Shown here piece after piece: positions 37,262-45,630 of a stretch of 64,000 nucleotides of DNA (position 1 is its first letter; every line of letters starts with the position of its first letter). Below the pieces are notes generated by a model. That model was not told where the DNA came from. It did no database searches and was given only the letters and a program-made list of their open reading frames with translations. The translations under genes were made by a program, and so were the position numbers. The DNA is from Hormoscilla sp. GUM202 (GTDB taxonomy: Bacteria > Cyanobacteriota > Cyanobacteriia > Cyanobacteriales > Desertifilaceae): positions 186,001 to 250,000 of the forward strand of contig RFFC02000002.1 of assembly GCA_005518205.2 (NCBI GenBank). The letters run 5' to 3'.

Positions 37262-37502
37262 TTTCCAAAGGATGACCAAAAAGGATCTACGGGCCTATGT
37301 GCTTGCTCATCGAGATGATGACGAAGCTTTCTATGCTTATGTAGACAAGATGCATGAAGCGAAGGCAGTTGTCTATGATGCAGTTTTTGAGTGGTTCCAG
37401 GGAAGTAACCCCATCAATTTGGTGTATCTGGACTACGATATCCTAAAGGAGGATTATTTACTGCTCAGAGCTCCCTGCTCTTCTACTGGACCGACGTTCT
37501 AG
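37251..37502 (+). CDS. DUF6887-like small protein
   Basis: The protein is 83 residues. The opening MKPNFQRMTKKDLRAYVLAH, then RDDDEAFYAYVDKMHEA, is the DUF6887 pattern. The gene overlaps the 3' end of the DUF6888-like frame by 11 bases, the arrangement in which these two families are usually found, often suspected to be toxin-antitoxin-like. The last 40 residues (from about VVYDAV) do not look conserved and run into the 3' end of the convergent methyltransferase gene, so the original C-terminus may have been replaced. Confidence 0.6.
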   Translation: MKPNFQRMTKKDLRAYVLAHRDDDEAFYAYVDKMHEAKAVVYDAVFEWFQGSNPINLVYLDYDILKEDYLLLRAPCSSTGPTF

Positions 37503-38304
37503 AGAGTGGCAATTCCAATTGGAGGCAGCTAATACGTTTTCTCGCAATCTCGCAGTATTCTTGACTAATCTCAATACCTATAAAATTTCTGTCAAGTTGT
37601 CGTGCCACCTTACATGTCGTGCCACTCCCGCACATCGGATCGAGAATTAGATTGCCTTTGTTTGACCAAGAATAGATATGATCTCTAGCCAATTCACAAG
37701 GAAATGGCGCAGGGTGACCTTTAGCTTCTTGGTCTTCGAGTTTCTTCCCAACTACATACTCCCAGATATTCCCTTTGATTTTCTGGTCTTTGACCGGCTT
37801 CGCCATTTTGGCTCTTTTTTGCTCGTGCTTTGAATAATTCTTGTATGTCGTACCATTCAGTTCGAGTCCAGCATGTAAGCAGTCCACCATTAACGGATTA
37901 TGCGTTGCCACTTGTCCCTTACTGAAAACGAACATGTATTCAAATTCATTGTTATATCTACGTCTGTAGATTTGCGGTATGGGATTCTTCTTTTTGAATA
38001 TCATAGTATCATGGAGTTTGAAACCAATTTCCTTGAAAAATAATGCCTGCTTGAAGCTCGTTCCCGTTTCGCTACCATCGATAGTGGCATCTCCAACAAC
38101 CCAAACAACCACGCCGCCATCCTTAACTACGCGGTATATTTCCCTCGCTATGTCCTCAAAAGGGAATACATATCCCTTGTAGTTTCTCAGATTGTCGTAA
38201 GGCGGGGATGTAAGAACCATATCTATGGCTCCCTTCTCGAATTTTTTCATAACTTCCAGGCAATCTCCTCGTAAGATTTTGTTGATAAATTCCGCAACAG
38301 CCAT
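37483..38304 (-). CDS. DNA methyltransferase of a HindIII-like system
   Basis: The protein is 273 residues. It is a beta-class amino-methyltransferase: catalytic motif IV (TSPPYDNLRNYKGY) comes near the N-terminus and SAM-binding motif I (ILDPMCGSGTTCKVARQL, NFIGIEIS) near the C-terminus, the order typical of this class. It should modify adenine or cytosine on the amino group and protect the site cut by the partner enzyme encoded 2 bases upstream on the same strand. Because the partner resembles HindIII, AAGCTT is the predicted site. Confidence 0.88.
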   Translation of the reverse strand: MAVAEFINKILRGDCLEVMKKFEKGAIDMVLTSPPYDNLRNYKGYVFPFEDIAREIYRVVKDGGVVVWVVGDATIDGSETGTSFKQALFFKEIGFKLHDTMIFKKKNPIPQIYRRRYNNEFEYMFVFSKGQVATHNPLMVDCLHAGLELNGTTYKNYSKHEQKRAKMAKPVKDQKIKGNIWEYVVGKKLEDQEAKGHPAPFPCELARDHIYSWSNKGNLILDPMCGSGTTCKVARQLDRNFIGIEISQEYCEIARKRISCLQLELPLSRTSVQ

Positions 38305-38306
38305 AA

Positions 38307-39221
38307 CTACCTCATTTCAAGAATTTCGTTGTACGTGACCGAATTGATAACTTCTGTTCGCTTGTCAATTCTATGAAATTTGACAAGTTCTTGTAAAGCT
38401 TCTTCATAGCTCATTCGCATTATCTTTTCTCTTTCTTGCGCGAGAAATGTGAGAGCTTCTTCTTTTGCTACTACAATCGACTCTACTGCCGCTTGCTTTT
38501 CCTCTTTCCATAGACATTCCATTTGATTGGATAATTCAAGCATTTTCCTATTTACTGCTAGCCAATAATAAGAAGCATCTTTTGAAGGATTTAATGTCGA
38601 AATTGTTTTGAATATCTCGTGAATAATATCTTCAGTCTTTAGCTTACTCTCAAGCAGAGAAAAACGAACCACCACAGCAAGATGTGAGTAGGTAAATACG
38701 CACACATTTCGAGTGCTAGCCTGTTCGTATATTTGGCTGGATTTGCTGGGCAATTGGTGAATTGGAGCGACTAACATCGCATAGGGTTTACCTCGCTTCC
38801 AGCGATCCATCGTTTGAACTTTGAAATCCTTTTGATTTTTAGCCGTTCTGCTAAGTCTAAAAGACTTTGTATCTGCTACAAAACTGTAGGATTTTGCAAA
38901 CACTTCCACATCCGCAGCATCTGCTCTTTCTTTCAAAACGATACTCTTTAGACCTACAGCTTTGAATGCCTCATCCAGCAGGCAGTCTGTATATTTTGCA
39001 TATAATTTTTCTTCACTCGAATCATAATCATAAGACTCTGGAATATTTCCACAAAGACGCAAATGGTCGATCGGGGCTGACGCTCCCGATTTTTTTACTT
39101 CATCACTAAGTTTTTTGGCTAGCCGATCGGAATCTTCGGCGAAGTTTCCACTCAGCTTGTTAATTTCTTCAACCCAGTAGGTTCGTCTGGCGATCGCCGC
39201 TTTAGTTATGAGTTTTTTCAT
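38307..39221 (-). CDS. Type II restriction endonuclease, HindIII family
   Basis: The protein is 304 residues, close to HindIII in length. It shares with HindIII the run VADTKSFRLSRTAKNQKDF, which includes the D..K catalytic segment, plus SSEEKLYAKYTDCLLDEAF, LKERADAADVEVFA and a SQIYEQA region. I therefore expect cleavage at AAGCTT. AAGCTT occurs at least near 12271, 21372, 38397 and 53888 in this window, so the host DNA must be protected by the adjacent methyltransferase. The gene is AT-rich compared with its neighbours, consistent with horizontal transfer. Confidence 0.88.
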   Translation of the reverse strand: MKKLITKAAIARRTYWVEEINKLSGNFAEDSDRLAKKLSDEVKKSGASAPIDHLRLCGNIPESYDYDSSEEKLYAKYTDCLLDEAFKAVGLKSIVLKERADAADVEVFAKSYSFVADTKSFRLSRTAKNQKDFKVQTMDRWKRGKPYAMLVAPIHQLPSKSSQIYEQASTRNVCVFTYSHLAVVVRFSLLESKLKTEDIIHEIFKTISTLNPSKDASYYWLAVNRKMLELSNQMECLWKEEKQAAVESIVVAKEEALTFLAQEREKIMRMSYEEALQELVKFHRIDKRTEVINSVTYNEILEMR

Positions 39222-39538
39222 GAATATCCTTTATAGGTAAGTCTGAGAGCAGCTACTTAAATATTGGCCCGTATTTGCGGTACAAACGCATAACATATCG
39301 ATAGTACTACATCTTTTATTTATTGTCAAGAGCTACTCGACAAAAGTAGATGCGGGTCAATAACAGAGTATTATCTCATCCTACCGCATTTTGTCCATCC
39401 TGTCAAGTGTTAGTCAAAAAGATTTTGATGATTTTCCGCTTTCTGTAGTTTTCGATATAACGTCCTTTATGGTTTTAGAGGATCGCAGTTTTCCTCTTTC
39501 TACCTCTAGTCCCGAGGGTGCATCTCATATTCGATCTC
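39222..39538. other. AT-rich spacer, no gene
   Basis: Upstream region of the restriction gene, strongly AT-rich. No conserved coding frame was seen. Confidence 0.5.
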
Positions 39539-39943
39539 CTACTCGTCAGCGTTTTCACGTTCTTCATCGTCTTCATTCACAGTGACATTCAGCTTTAATC
39601 CCAGGGCGGCCAACCAATCTGCTAAACTGTAAATTGCTGCACTTCCAGGCTTTGACAGCAAATCCTGTAGTTTTTCCAGATGCAGTTTAGCTGATGCGGG
39701 GGACATATTGGGTTCGCCCAGGGCCTGGAAGACATTACTCAGTGCTAAATGAAGCAGTTCATCTTCAGCTTCTCCGTCTTCATCTTCCAAGTGTACCGTC
39801 AGATAAGCAGCAGCGTGGACTCGATCTTTGAGCGTTTCTATGAGATAGTCTTGGTAGCTATCACTTGGCTGTGTCCTCCGGGTAGTGCGAGTAGCGCTCT
39901 CGGAGGACACAGTCGGAGTTTTCACGTTCTTCATCGTCTTCAT
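39539..39943 (-). CDS. HigA/HI1420-type antitoxin, second tandem copy
   Basis: The protein is 134 residues. The part from SYQDYLIETLKDRVHAAAYL onward matches the neighbouring antitoxin: ALSNVFQALGEPNMSPASAK, LEKLQDLLSKPG, LADWLAALGLKLNVTV, an HTH antitoxin of the HI1420 family. The first ~25 residues come from the joint between the two copies. The coding DNA overlaps the end of copy 1 by 83 bases in another frame. With one toxin gene upstream, this extra copy may be redundant, cross-acting or decaying. Confidence 0.75.
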   Translation of the reverse strand: MKTMKNVKTPTVSSESATRTTRRTQPSDSYQDYLIETLKDRVHAAAYLTVHLEDEDGEAEDELLHLALSNVFQALGEPNMSPASAKLHLEKLQDLLSKPGSAAIYSLADWLAALGLKLNVTVNEDDEERENADE

Positions 39944-40238
39944 TCACAGTGACATTTAGCTTTAATCCGATCGCGGTCAACCAATCTGCCAAGCTGAAAA
40001 TTGCTGCATTTCCAGGCTTTGACAGCAAATCCTCTAGTTTTTCCAAGTGCCGTTTAGCTGATGTCGGGGACATATTGGGTTCCCCCAGCGCCTTGAAGAC
40101 ATCTCTAAGTGCTAGTTTCAGCAGTCCCAGTTCTAAGTCGCCCTCTTCTGCTTCTAAGATCGTCGTCAAATAGACCGCTGCGTACTTGGGGTCTTTGAGA
40201 GTTGAAATCTTATAAGGATGGTAGCTTACACTAGGCAT
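39861..40238 (-). CDS. HigA/HI1420-type antitoxin, first copy
   Basis: The protein is 125 residues with the canonical opening SYHPYKISTLKDPKYAAVYL, a helix-turn-helix (ALGEPNMSPTSAKRHLEKLEDLLSKPG), then LADWLTAIGLKLNVTVNEDD. It overlaps the toxin gene by 8 bases, so translation is coupled. The C-terminal tail CVLRERYSHYPEDTAK after EENSD-like residues is unusual and arises from the tandem duplication joint. It probably neutralises the RelE-like toxin and represses the operon. Confidence 0.85.
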   Translation of the reverse strand: MPSVSYHPYKISTLKDPKYAAVYLTTILEAEEGDLELGLLKLALRDVFKALGEPNMSPTSAKRHLEKLEDLLSKPGNAAIFSLADWLTAIGLKLNVTVNEDDEERENSDCVLRERYSHYPEDTAK

Positions 40239-40569
40239 TGTCTTGACTCCTGTAATCTATCCAAAATTCTATAGCCCTACGAATATCTTGGTTTTGAGTG
40301 CTTTTATCCCCGCCACATAGCAGAATCACTATCCTTGTGCCCATTTGTCCAAAGTATATCCGATAGCCGGGACCGTAATCGATTCTCAATTCGCAGACTC
40401 CTTCTCCTGCAGATCTATAATCTCCCAAGTTACCACTATTAACTCTGTCAAGCCGCTGTTTAATCTTGGCTTTTGCCTTTAGATCCCGAAGAGAATCAAA
40501 CCACTCTGAAAAAGGTGTTCTCCCATCTTGTGTACTGTAAAGCCGAATCTCCCTCGGTTGTGCTTGCAC
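40231..40569 (-). CDS. RelE/ParE-type toxin (HI1419 killer family)
   Basis: The protein is 112 residues. The pattern REIRLYSTQDGRTPFSEWFDS, LRDLKAKAKIKQRLDRVN, GNLGDYRSAGEGVCELRIDYG, GYRIYFGQMGTRIVILLCGGDKSTQ is that of the phage-derived Gp49/HI1419 addiction toxins with RelE fold. Members of this superfamily usually act on mRNA at the ribosome. It is the first gene of a toxin-antitoxin-antitoxin operon, the toxin-first order usual for this family. Confidence 0.9.
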   Translation of the reverse strand: MQAQPREIRLYSTQDGRTPFSEWFDSLRDLKAKAKIKQRLDRVNSGNLGDYRSAGEGVCELRIDYGPGYRIYFGQMGTRIVILLCGGDKSTQNQDIRRAIEFWIDYRSQDNA

Positions 40570-40803
40570 GATCTTATCCTAGCTGCCCAGCATTCCAATG
40601 ATACACCCTGTTAACAAAATCTTAATTCCATTATAGACTGAATCTTGATTAACCTGCCAGTAAGCATCCCAGGGCCGCCAACCAACTGATTTCAACCACC
40701 GGTTACTGGTGGGCCTGTACGTACTCATCCACCACCTGGTACGCTATAATTGTTAAGAAATGTTTCACAATCCCAGTCTGGTGACAGACTGAGTCGCGTA
40801 CCT

Positions 40804-42597
40804 ATGTCTCTTCCTATCCGTAACGTAGCCATTATTGCCCACGTCGATCACGGCAAAACTACTCTCGTTGACGCCCTCCTGAAACAGTCTGGTATCTTCC
40901 GGGAAGGGGAAGATGTGCCTGACTGCGTGATGGACTCCAATGACTTGGAACGAGAACGGGGTATCACCATACTCTCAAAAAATACCGCTGTCAAGTACAA
41001 GGATACCTTAATTAACATTGTCGATACTCCCGGTCACGCTGACTTTGGCGGTGAGGTGGAACGGGTCCTGGGTATGGTGGATGGCTGTATCCTCATTGTT
41101 GATGCTAATGAAGGCCCGATGCCTCAGACCCGCTTTGTGCTCAAAAAGGCCCTGGAAAAGGGTTTGCGCCCCATTGTAGTTGTCAATAAGATCGATCGCC
41201 CCCAAGCGGACCCCCACGGCGCGGTGAATAAAGTGCTGGATCTGTTCCTAGAATTGGGTGCAGATGACGACCAATGCGAGTTTCCCTATCTGTTTGCTTC
41301 GGGTTTACAAGGTTATGCGAAAGAGGATTTAGATGCTGAAGGGGTGGATATGCAACCCCTGTTTGAGGCTATTCTCCATCACGTTTCGCCTCCGGTAGGT
41401 GACCCGGATAAACCCCTACAGTTGCAAGTGACGACTCTGGATTATTCTGAATATCTGGGTCGCATTGTCATTGGCAGAATCCACAATGGTACGATTAAAG
41501 CAGGTCAACAAGCTGCGATCGTCACGGAAACTGGGGCTATTGTCAAGGCAAAGGTCTCCAAGTTGATGGGGTTTGAAGGTCTCAAGCGCATCGACCTGGA
41601 CTCAGCTTCCGCAGGGAATATTGTGGCGGTGGCCGGGTTCGCTGATGCTAATATTGGCGAGACCATTACTTGCCCGAACGAACCCCAAGCTTTACCTTTG
41701 ATTAAGGTGGACGAACCGACTTTGCAGATGACTTTCTCGGTTAATGATTCGCCTTTCGCGGGGAAAGAGGGAGATTACGTGACTTCCCGGCAATTGCGCG
41801 ATCGCCTGTTACGGGAACTGGAAACAAATGTGGCCCTGCGGGTAGAAGAAACGGACTCCCCAGATAAGTTTGCGGTCTCGGGACGGGGGGAGTTGCATCT
41901 GGGGATTTTAATCGAAACCATGCGGCGGGAAGGCTATGAATTCCAGGTTTCTCAACCCCAAGTTATCTACCGGGAAGTGAAGGGCCAACCCTACGAACCC
42001 TTTGAATGCTTAATCCTGGACGTTCCCGAAGCAGCAGTAGGCGGTTGCATCGAAAGACTGGGACAGCGTAAGGGGGAAATGCAGGATATGCAAATGAGTG
42101 GTAACGGACGCACCCAGTTAGAATTTATCATCCCGGCCCGGGGTTTAATCGGTTTTCGGGGTGAATTCATGCGCCTGACGCGGGGCGAGGGAATCATGAA
42201 TCACAGCTTTTTCGACTATCGTCCCTTGACTGGGGAAGTAGACACCCGCCGCAATGGGGTGCTGGTTGCTTTTGAAGAAGGAACTGCGACTTTCTACGCC
42301 CTGAAAAATGCGGAAGACCGAGGGGTATTCTTCATTACCCCTGGGACGAAGGTGTATAAAGGCATGATTATCGGGGAACACAACCGCCCCCAAGATTTGG
42401 ATTTGAATGTCTGTAAGACCAAGCAGTTGACTAACATGCGTTCTTCGACAGGAGATGAGTTGGTACAACTACAAGCACCTGTGGAAATGAGTTTAGAACG
42501 CGCTTTGGAGTATATCGGACCGGATGAGTTGGTGGAGGTAACCCCCAAGTCTATTCGTCTGCGGAAGCTGAAAGCTAAGAAGTTGGCAAAGCGTTAG
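40804..42597 (+). CDS. typA: Ribosome-associated GTPase TypA/BipA
   Basis: TypA is a translational GTPase of the EF-G/LepA family that aids ribosome assembly and stress adaptation. From ATG 40804 ([21 protein letters not shown]) the protein is 597 residues, as usual. The frame opens at TTG 40750 but the extra 18 codons are not conserved. G motifs are [24 protein letters not shown] and [11 protein letters not shown]-like domains follow, and the TypA-specific C-terminal domain ends in a Lys-rich tail ([15 protein letters not shown]). Confidence 0.96.
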   Translation: MSLPIRNVAIIAHVDHGKTTLVDALLKQSGIFREGEDVPDCVMDSNDLERERGITILSKNTAVKYKDTLINIVDTPGHADFGGEVERVLGMVDGCILIVDANEGPMPQTRFVLKKALEKGLRPIVVVNKIDRPQADPHGAVNKVLDLFLELGADDDQCEFPYLFASGLQGYAKEDLDAEGVDMQPLFEAILHHVSPPVGDPDKPLQLQVTTLDYSEYLGRIVIGRIHNGTIKAGQQAAIVTETGAIVKAKVSKLMGFEGLKRIDLDSASAGNIVAVAGFADANIGETITCPNEPQALPLIKVDEPTLQMTFSVNDSPFAGKEGDYVTSRQLRDRLLRELETNVALRVEETDSPDKFAVSGRGELHLGILIETMRREGYEFQVSQPQVIYREVKGQPYEPFECLILDVPEAAVGGCIERLGQRKGEMQDMQMSGNGRTQLEFIIPARGLIGFRGEFMRLTRGEGIMNHSFFDYRPLTGEVDTRRNGVLVAFEEGTATFYALKNAEDRGVFFITPGTKVYKGMIIGEHNRPQDLDLNVCKTKQLTNMRSSTGDELVQLQAPVEMSLERALEYIGPDELVEVTPKSIRLRKLKAKKLAKR

Positions 42598-42953
42598 AAT
42601 CATCGGCAGGTTGAAGCGGCAGGTTGAAGCGGCAGGTTAAAACCTGCCGCTACAGGAACGAAGCCCGCCTGCGCGGGCTATTAAGATGATTGGTAGGGTG
42701 GGCATCGCCCACCAATTACCAATAGGTTGGGAATCACGGGTACATCTCACTTTGGCACGGGCGAAGCATTCCGGCACAATGTTTGTCACTTTATGTTGTA
42801 ATTTGATCGCCGGAATGCTTCGCCCCTACAGGTCATTCGGCAAATATGCAGTGTACCCGGGAATCACCCACCAATCACCAGTCGGCAGGTTTTAACCTGC
42901 CGCTACACAAACCAAGCCCGCCCAGGCGGGTTATAAAGAAATTAGCGTAACTC
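42598..42953. other. Spacer made of hairpin repeats
   Basis: It holds cggcaggttgaag tandem units (42605-42635), caggttaaaacctg and gcccgcctgcgcgggc hairpins, tgggcatcgccca, and a second aggttttaacct/gcccgcccaggcggg pair at 42885-42935. No gene was found. Confidence 0.7.
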
Positions 42954-43154
42954 ATGACATCAGAAGGAAATGTCGCAGACACGGGAATCTTAAATGAGGC
43001 TCGCGAATTAATCTCAGAGGGTTCAGCTACAACAATTTGCGAAGCGCTCGAAATTATGATGGCGGAGGCTAGAGTTGCTCGCGACACTGAGAAAATGCAG
43101 AAAATCAAGGCAACTCAGAAAGCTAAAGGATCCCGACGTCGCCGCAAACAGTAA
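42954..43154 (+). CDS. Small hypothetical protein
   Basis: The protein is 66 residues. An acidic helical N-terminal half (ARELISEGSATTICEALEIMMAEA) is followed by a very basic tail (KATQKAKGSRRRRKQ). No known family was recognised. It lies 28 bases upstream of the HEAT-repeat gene on the same strand and is probably in one operon with it. Confidence 0.55.
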   Translation: MTSEGNVADTGILNEARELISEGSATTICEALEIMMAEARVARDTEKMQKIKATQKAKGSRRRRKQ

Positions 43155-43182
43155 TAGAATTGAAGTGGAGTGGATAAAAACA

Positions 43183-44013
43183 ATGGAACGGGCAAATATT
43201 AACACCTTACTAGATAAGCTTGATTCAGATGATGGGACGTTGCAAGTGGCATCTCTGATGAATATGGTTGATGATAAAGATTATGCATCTGTACCGAAAA
43301 TACTGAGATTGTTGAAGTCACCCGCTGCTGATATTCGCTCCTCAGCAGCATACGCATTGGGTTATCTGGGAAGGCAAGATTTGGAATCTGTTGGTGCTGC
43401 GCTCATGGACTCTCTGGATGACCCAGAAGAAATTGTGAGGTCGGAAGTTGTGGAAGCCATGGGCGAACTGAGTTATATTCGAGCAGTGGCTTCTATCGAG
43501 TATTTGCTCAGAAACGATGCTTCTCCCCTGGTGCGGGCATCGGCGGCAGAATCTCTTGGAAATTTAGGAGTTTCGGAAGCAATTTATTCCCTGGAACTGG
43601 CACTACTTGATGTTGATGAAGATGACTCGGTTAGAGCATTTTCTGCTAACTCTATGGGCCTTTTGGCCACAGAACAGCTCTTACCAAAACTTGCTGAATA
43701 TGTTCGAGCTGAACATTCCCTCTCTGTTAAAGCTGAATTACTCGCAGCTATGTATTACCAGGGCGCGATCGAGGCGATGAACCAGCTATTGAGTTTGCTG
43801 GATAATGCTGATGAATCTCTGGCAATTAATATCCTGAATATTTTAACTGACTTGACGGAACGTGAGATGCGATCGAGCCTTGCTGAGGACGGACCTGACA
43901 TTCATAATACATTGGAGCGATGTGCCCGTCGCTTCCCCATCCTGGGGACTCACGCTGAAGAGATTGTTGCTACAATGGACAGGCGATCGCTGCGCGAAAA
44001 ATCTGGCTTTTGA
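43183..44013 (+). CDS. HEAT-repeat protein
   Basis: The protein is about 276 residues from ATG 43183 (MERANINTLLDKLDSDDGTL). A longer frame from 43075 overlaps the preceding gene and is unlikely. Repeated helical pairs are visible, e.g. DIRSSAAYALGYLGRQD, IVRSEVVEAMGELSYI, LVRASAAESLGNLGVSEA, SVRAFSANSMGLLAT, SVKAELLAAMYYQG, a PBS-lyase-type HEAT pattern. This suggests a protein-interaction scaffold, as in phycobilin lyase-related or signalling proteins. No catalytic motif is seen. Confidence 0.8.
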   Translation: MERANINTLLDKLDSDDGTLQVASLMNMVDDKDYASVPKILRLLKSPAADIRSSAAYALGYLGRQDLESVGAALMDSLDDPEEIVRSEVVEAMGELSYIRAVASIEYLLRNDASPLVRASAAESLGNLGVSEAIYSLELALLDVDEDDSVRAFSANSMGLLATEQLLPKLAEYVRAEHSLSVKAELLAAMYYQGAIEAMNQLLSLLDNADESLAINILNILTDLTEREMRSSLAEDGPDIHNTLERCARRFPILGTHAEEIVATMDRRSLREKSGF

Positions 44014-44163
44014 CTGCGTAGGTTGGGTTGACGAGAGGAAACCCAACATGATAAGGTTAACAGCAGCTATCGGTTGGGTTGAGGCACGAAACCCAACCGA
44101 GGAGAATTTGGAAGTCAAAAATTGTGTTAGGATGATTTTAGGTAAGAGAAGGAGTTAGTGAAA

Positions 44164-44391
44164 ATGGGAGAGCGAGTAATAGCAGATTTGACAGTAGAGG
44201 AACTCAAAGCTTTGATTGCTGAGGTGGTAGATGAGCGAATGCGGTACTGGCGAAAACCAGTGGTAGACAAAGTGGCTTTGAAGAAGCTGATGGACTCAAT
44301 TGACAGCCACAGGTGGACGGCGCCACCGGGGTCGCCAACTCTCAGCCAAATGATTATTGAAGAGAGAGAGAAATGGCGACAACCTATGTAG
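44164..44391 (+). CDS. Antitoxin-like small protein (VapB-type position)
   Basis: The protein is 75 residues from ATG 44164; ATG 44158 is equally possible. It has ADLTVEELKALIAEVVDERM followed by LSQMIIEEREKWRQPM. The pattern is that of short cyanobacterial proteins encoded just before a PIN toxin; the following PIN frame overlaps its end by 19 bases. Since the PIN gene is broken, the antitoxin may be a remnant. Confidence 0.6.
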   Translation: MGERVIADLTVEELKALIAEVVDERMRYWRKPVVDKVALKKLMDSIDSHRWTAPPGSPTLSQMIIEEREKWRQPM

Positions 44392-44634
44392 TGGATGCAA
44401 GTGTATTGGGTCACTATTTTGGCACAGATATACACGCAGGAGGTAAAGATTTTGGTGGCGAAAATGTCCGAAGGCGATCGGTTATATATTCCTGAGTTTT
44501 GTCCGATTGAGTGCGTCAATATTTTGTGGAAAAATGTTCGCTTTCAAGGAATGCCACAGACAGAGGCAGAGCAATTAATTTATAAACTGTTGGCTCTACC
44601 TTTCCTACATATATCTAGATTAAAGTCACATTGA
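44373..44634 (+). pseudogene. PIN-domain toxin, frameshifted and truncated
   Basis: The frame from ATG 44373 encodes MATTYVVDASVLGHYFGTD, a PIN N-terminus with the catalytic Asp. The continuation (YTQEVKILVAKMSEGDRLYI, PEFCPIECVNILWKNVRF, GMPQTEAEQLIYKLLALPF) is in another frame from about 44427. The gene then ends at 44634 without the second half of the PIN domain, so the toxin is inactive. Confidence 0.75.
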
Positions 44635-44639
44635 TTGAG

Positions 44640-44870
44640 AAATTAGTCACGTGACTCTATGACAAAATCGCGTGACTCTATGGCAAAGTAATATTAAGTA
44701 AGGGCTTCGTCACGTGACTCTATGGCAAAGTAGCGTAACCCTATGGCAAAGTAACGCAACTCTATTGCAGAGTCACGCGACTTTAACGCAGAGTTGCGCG
44801 ACTTTAACGCAGAGTTGCGCGACTTTAACGCAGAGTTGCGTTGCTTAATTGCAGAGTCACGTGACTTAAT
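44640..44870. repeat. Array of ~21-bp dyad-symmetric repeats
   Basis: About nine to ten units resemble gtgactctatggcaaagta or gcgactttaacgcagagttgc, including three identical 21-base units at 44777-44839. Many units have ACTCT..AGAGT arms. The 21-base period keeps both strands open, producing RDFNAEL-like heptads that I do not regard as protein. Confidence 0.85.
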
Positions 44871-44877
44871 ATACTTA

Positions 44878-45229
44878 ATGGCGTTGCACAATTACGGGAT
44901 GATGGGCAAAATCATTGCTACCTTGAGAACTGTTCCCAATGCTCGTCAGAGAATTCGGGAACAGGTGGAAAGCCATACGGTTTCTTTGATAGAATCTTTG
45001 AATGAGTTTATCGATGAGGCGAAAGGTAAACTGCCTGACGGCTGTGAGGAATTGGTGGTCATTGCTGATAATCTCGATCGCATCGTCCCCTTATTAGACT
45101 TGGAGAGCAAGCGCCGAAACCGAACGCCAACGGGCCGAAACCGAACGCCAACAAGCCCAAGCAGAACGCCAACGGGCCGAAAAGTTCGCCCAACTGTTGC
45201 TAAAAATGGGACTAGAGGAGATCGATTAA
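44878..45229 (+). pseudogene. ATPase fragment joined to a Uma2 tail
   Basis: From ATG 44878 the frame reads MGKIIATLRTVPNARQRIRE, then LIESLNEFIDEAKGKLPDGC and ELVVIADNLDRIVPLLD, which looks like an internal piece of a P-loop ATPase (Walker B-like VVIADNLDRI). Near 45107 another frame takes over, coding ETERQRAETERQQAQAER and ending AQLLLKMGLEEID at TAA 45227. That is the coiled-coil end of a Uma2 gene. Two unrelated remnants are thus joined here. Confidence 0.5.
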
Positions 45230-45630
45230 AATACCTGCGCTCAAATTGGGTAAGAACAGGTAGGGTGGGCACCGCCGGCACCGCCCACCAGCAACCGATC
45301 CCGCCCCCAATATACCGGTCCCACATAAGGCCCATTTTGGGACCGGTAATCTGGACGGGCATGCAACCGATAATGCGATCGCATGATGTCGGGCCCATGG
45401 GCGATCGCATGAACCGATAATCTGTCGCGCCGGGGCACGGCGGTATTACATCGATCGCATGAACCGATAATTTGTTGATGCCGTGCCCCTACATAACATT
45501 GGTATTATCTAACATTGGTAATTCGAGAACATGGGCGATCGCCCGATCTGGGCAATTCCATAATCTTGACGATATTTGGCATTGGGAGATGCTATAATAT
45601 TGGCAGAACGCGATCGCAAGGGAGGTCGAT
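45230..45630. other. Spacer with palindromic repeats
   Basis: It contains ggtagggtgggcaccgccgg/caccgcccacc, and gcgatcgcatga plus gaaccgataatctg repeated at about 45390-45470. No gene was found. The Uma2 gene downstream has agggaggtc as ribosome-binding site. Confidence 0.5.

Noticed and set aside
43075..43182. Longer N-terminus for the HEAT-repeat protein
   Set aside because: It overlaps the preceding small gene and lacks HEAT features; ATG 43183 fits better.
44694..44891. Minus-strand repeat protein (RNSALKS heptads) in the 21-bp array
   Set aside because: Both strands are open because of the 21-base period; composition is dictated by the repeat.
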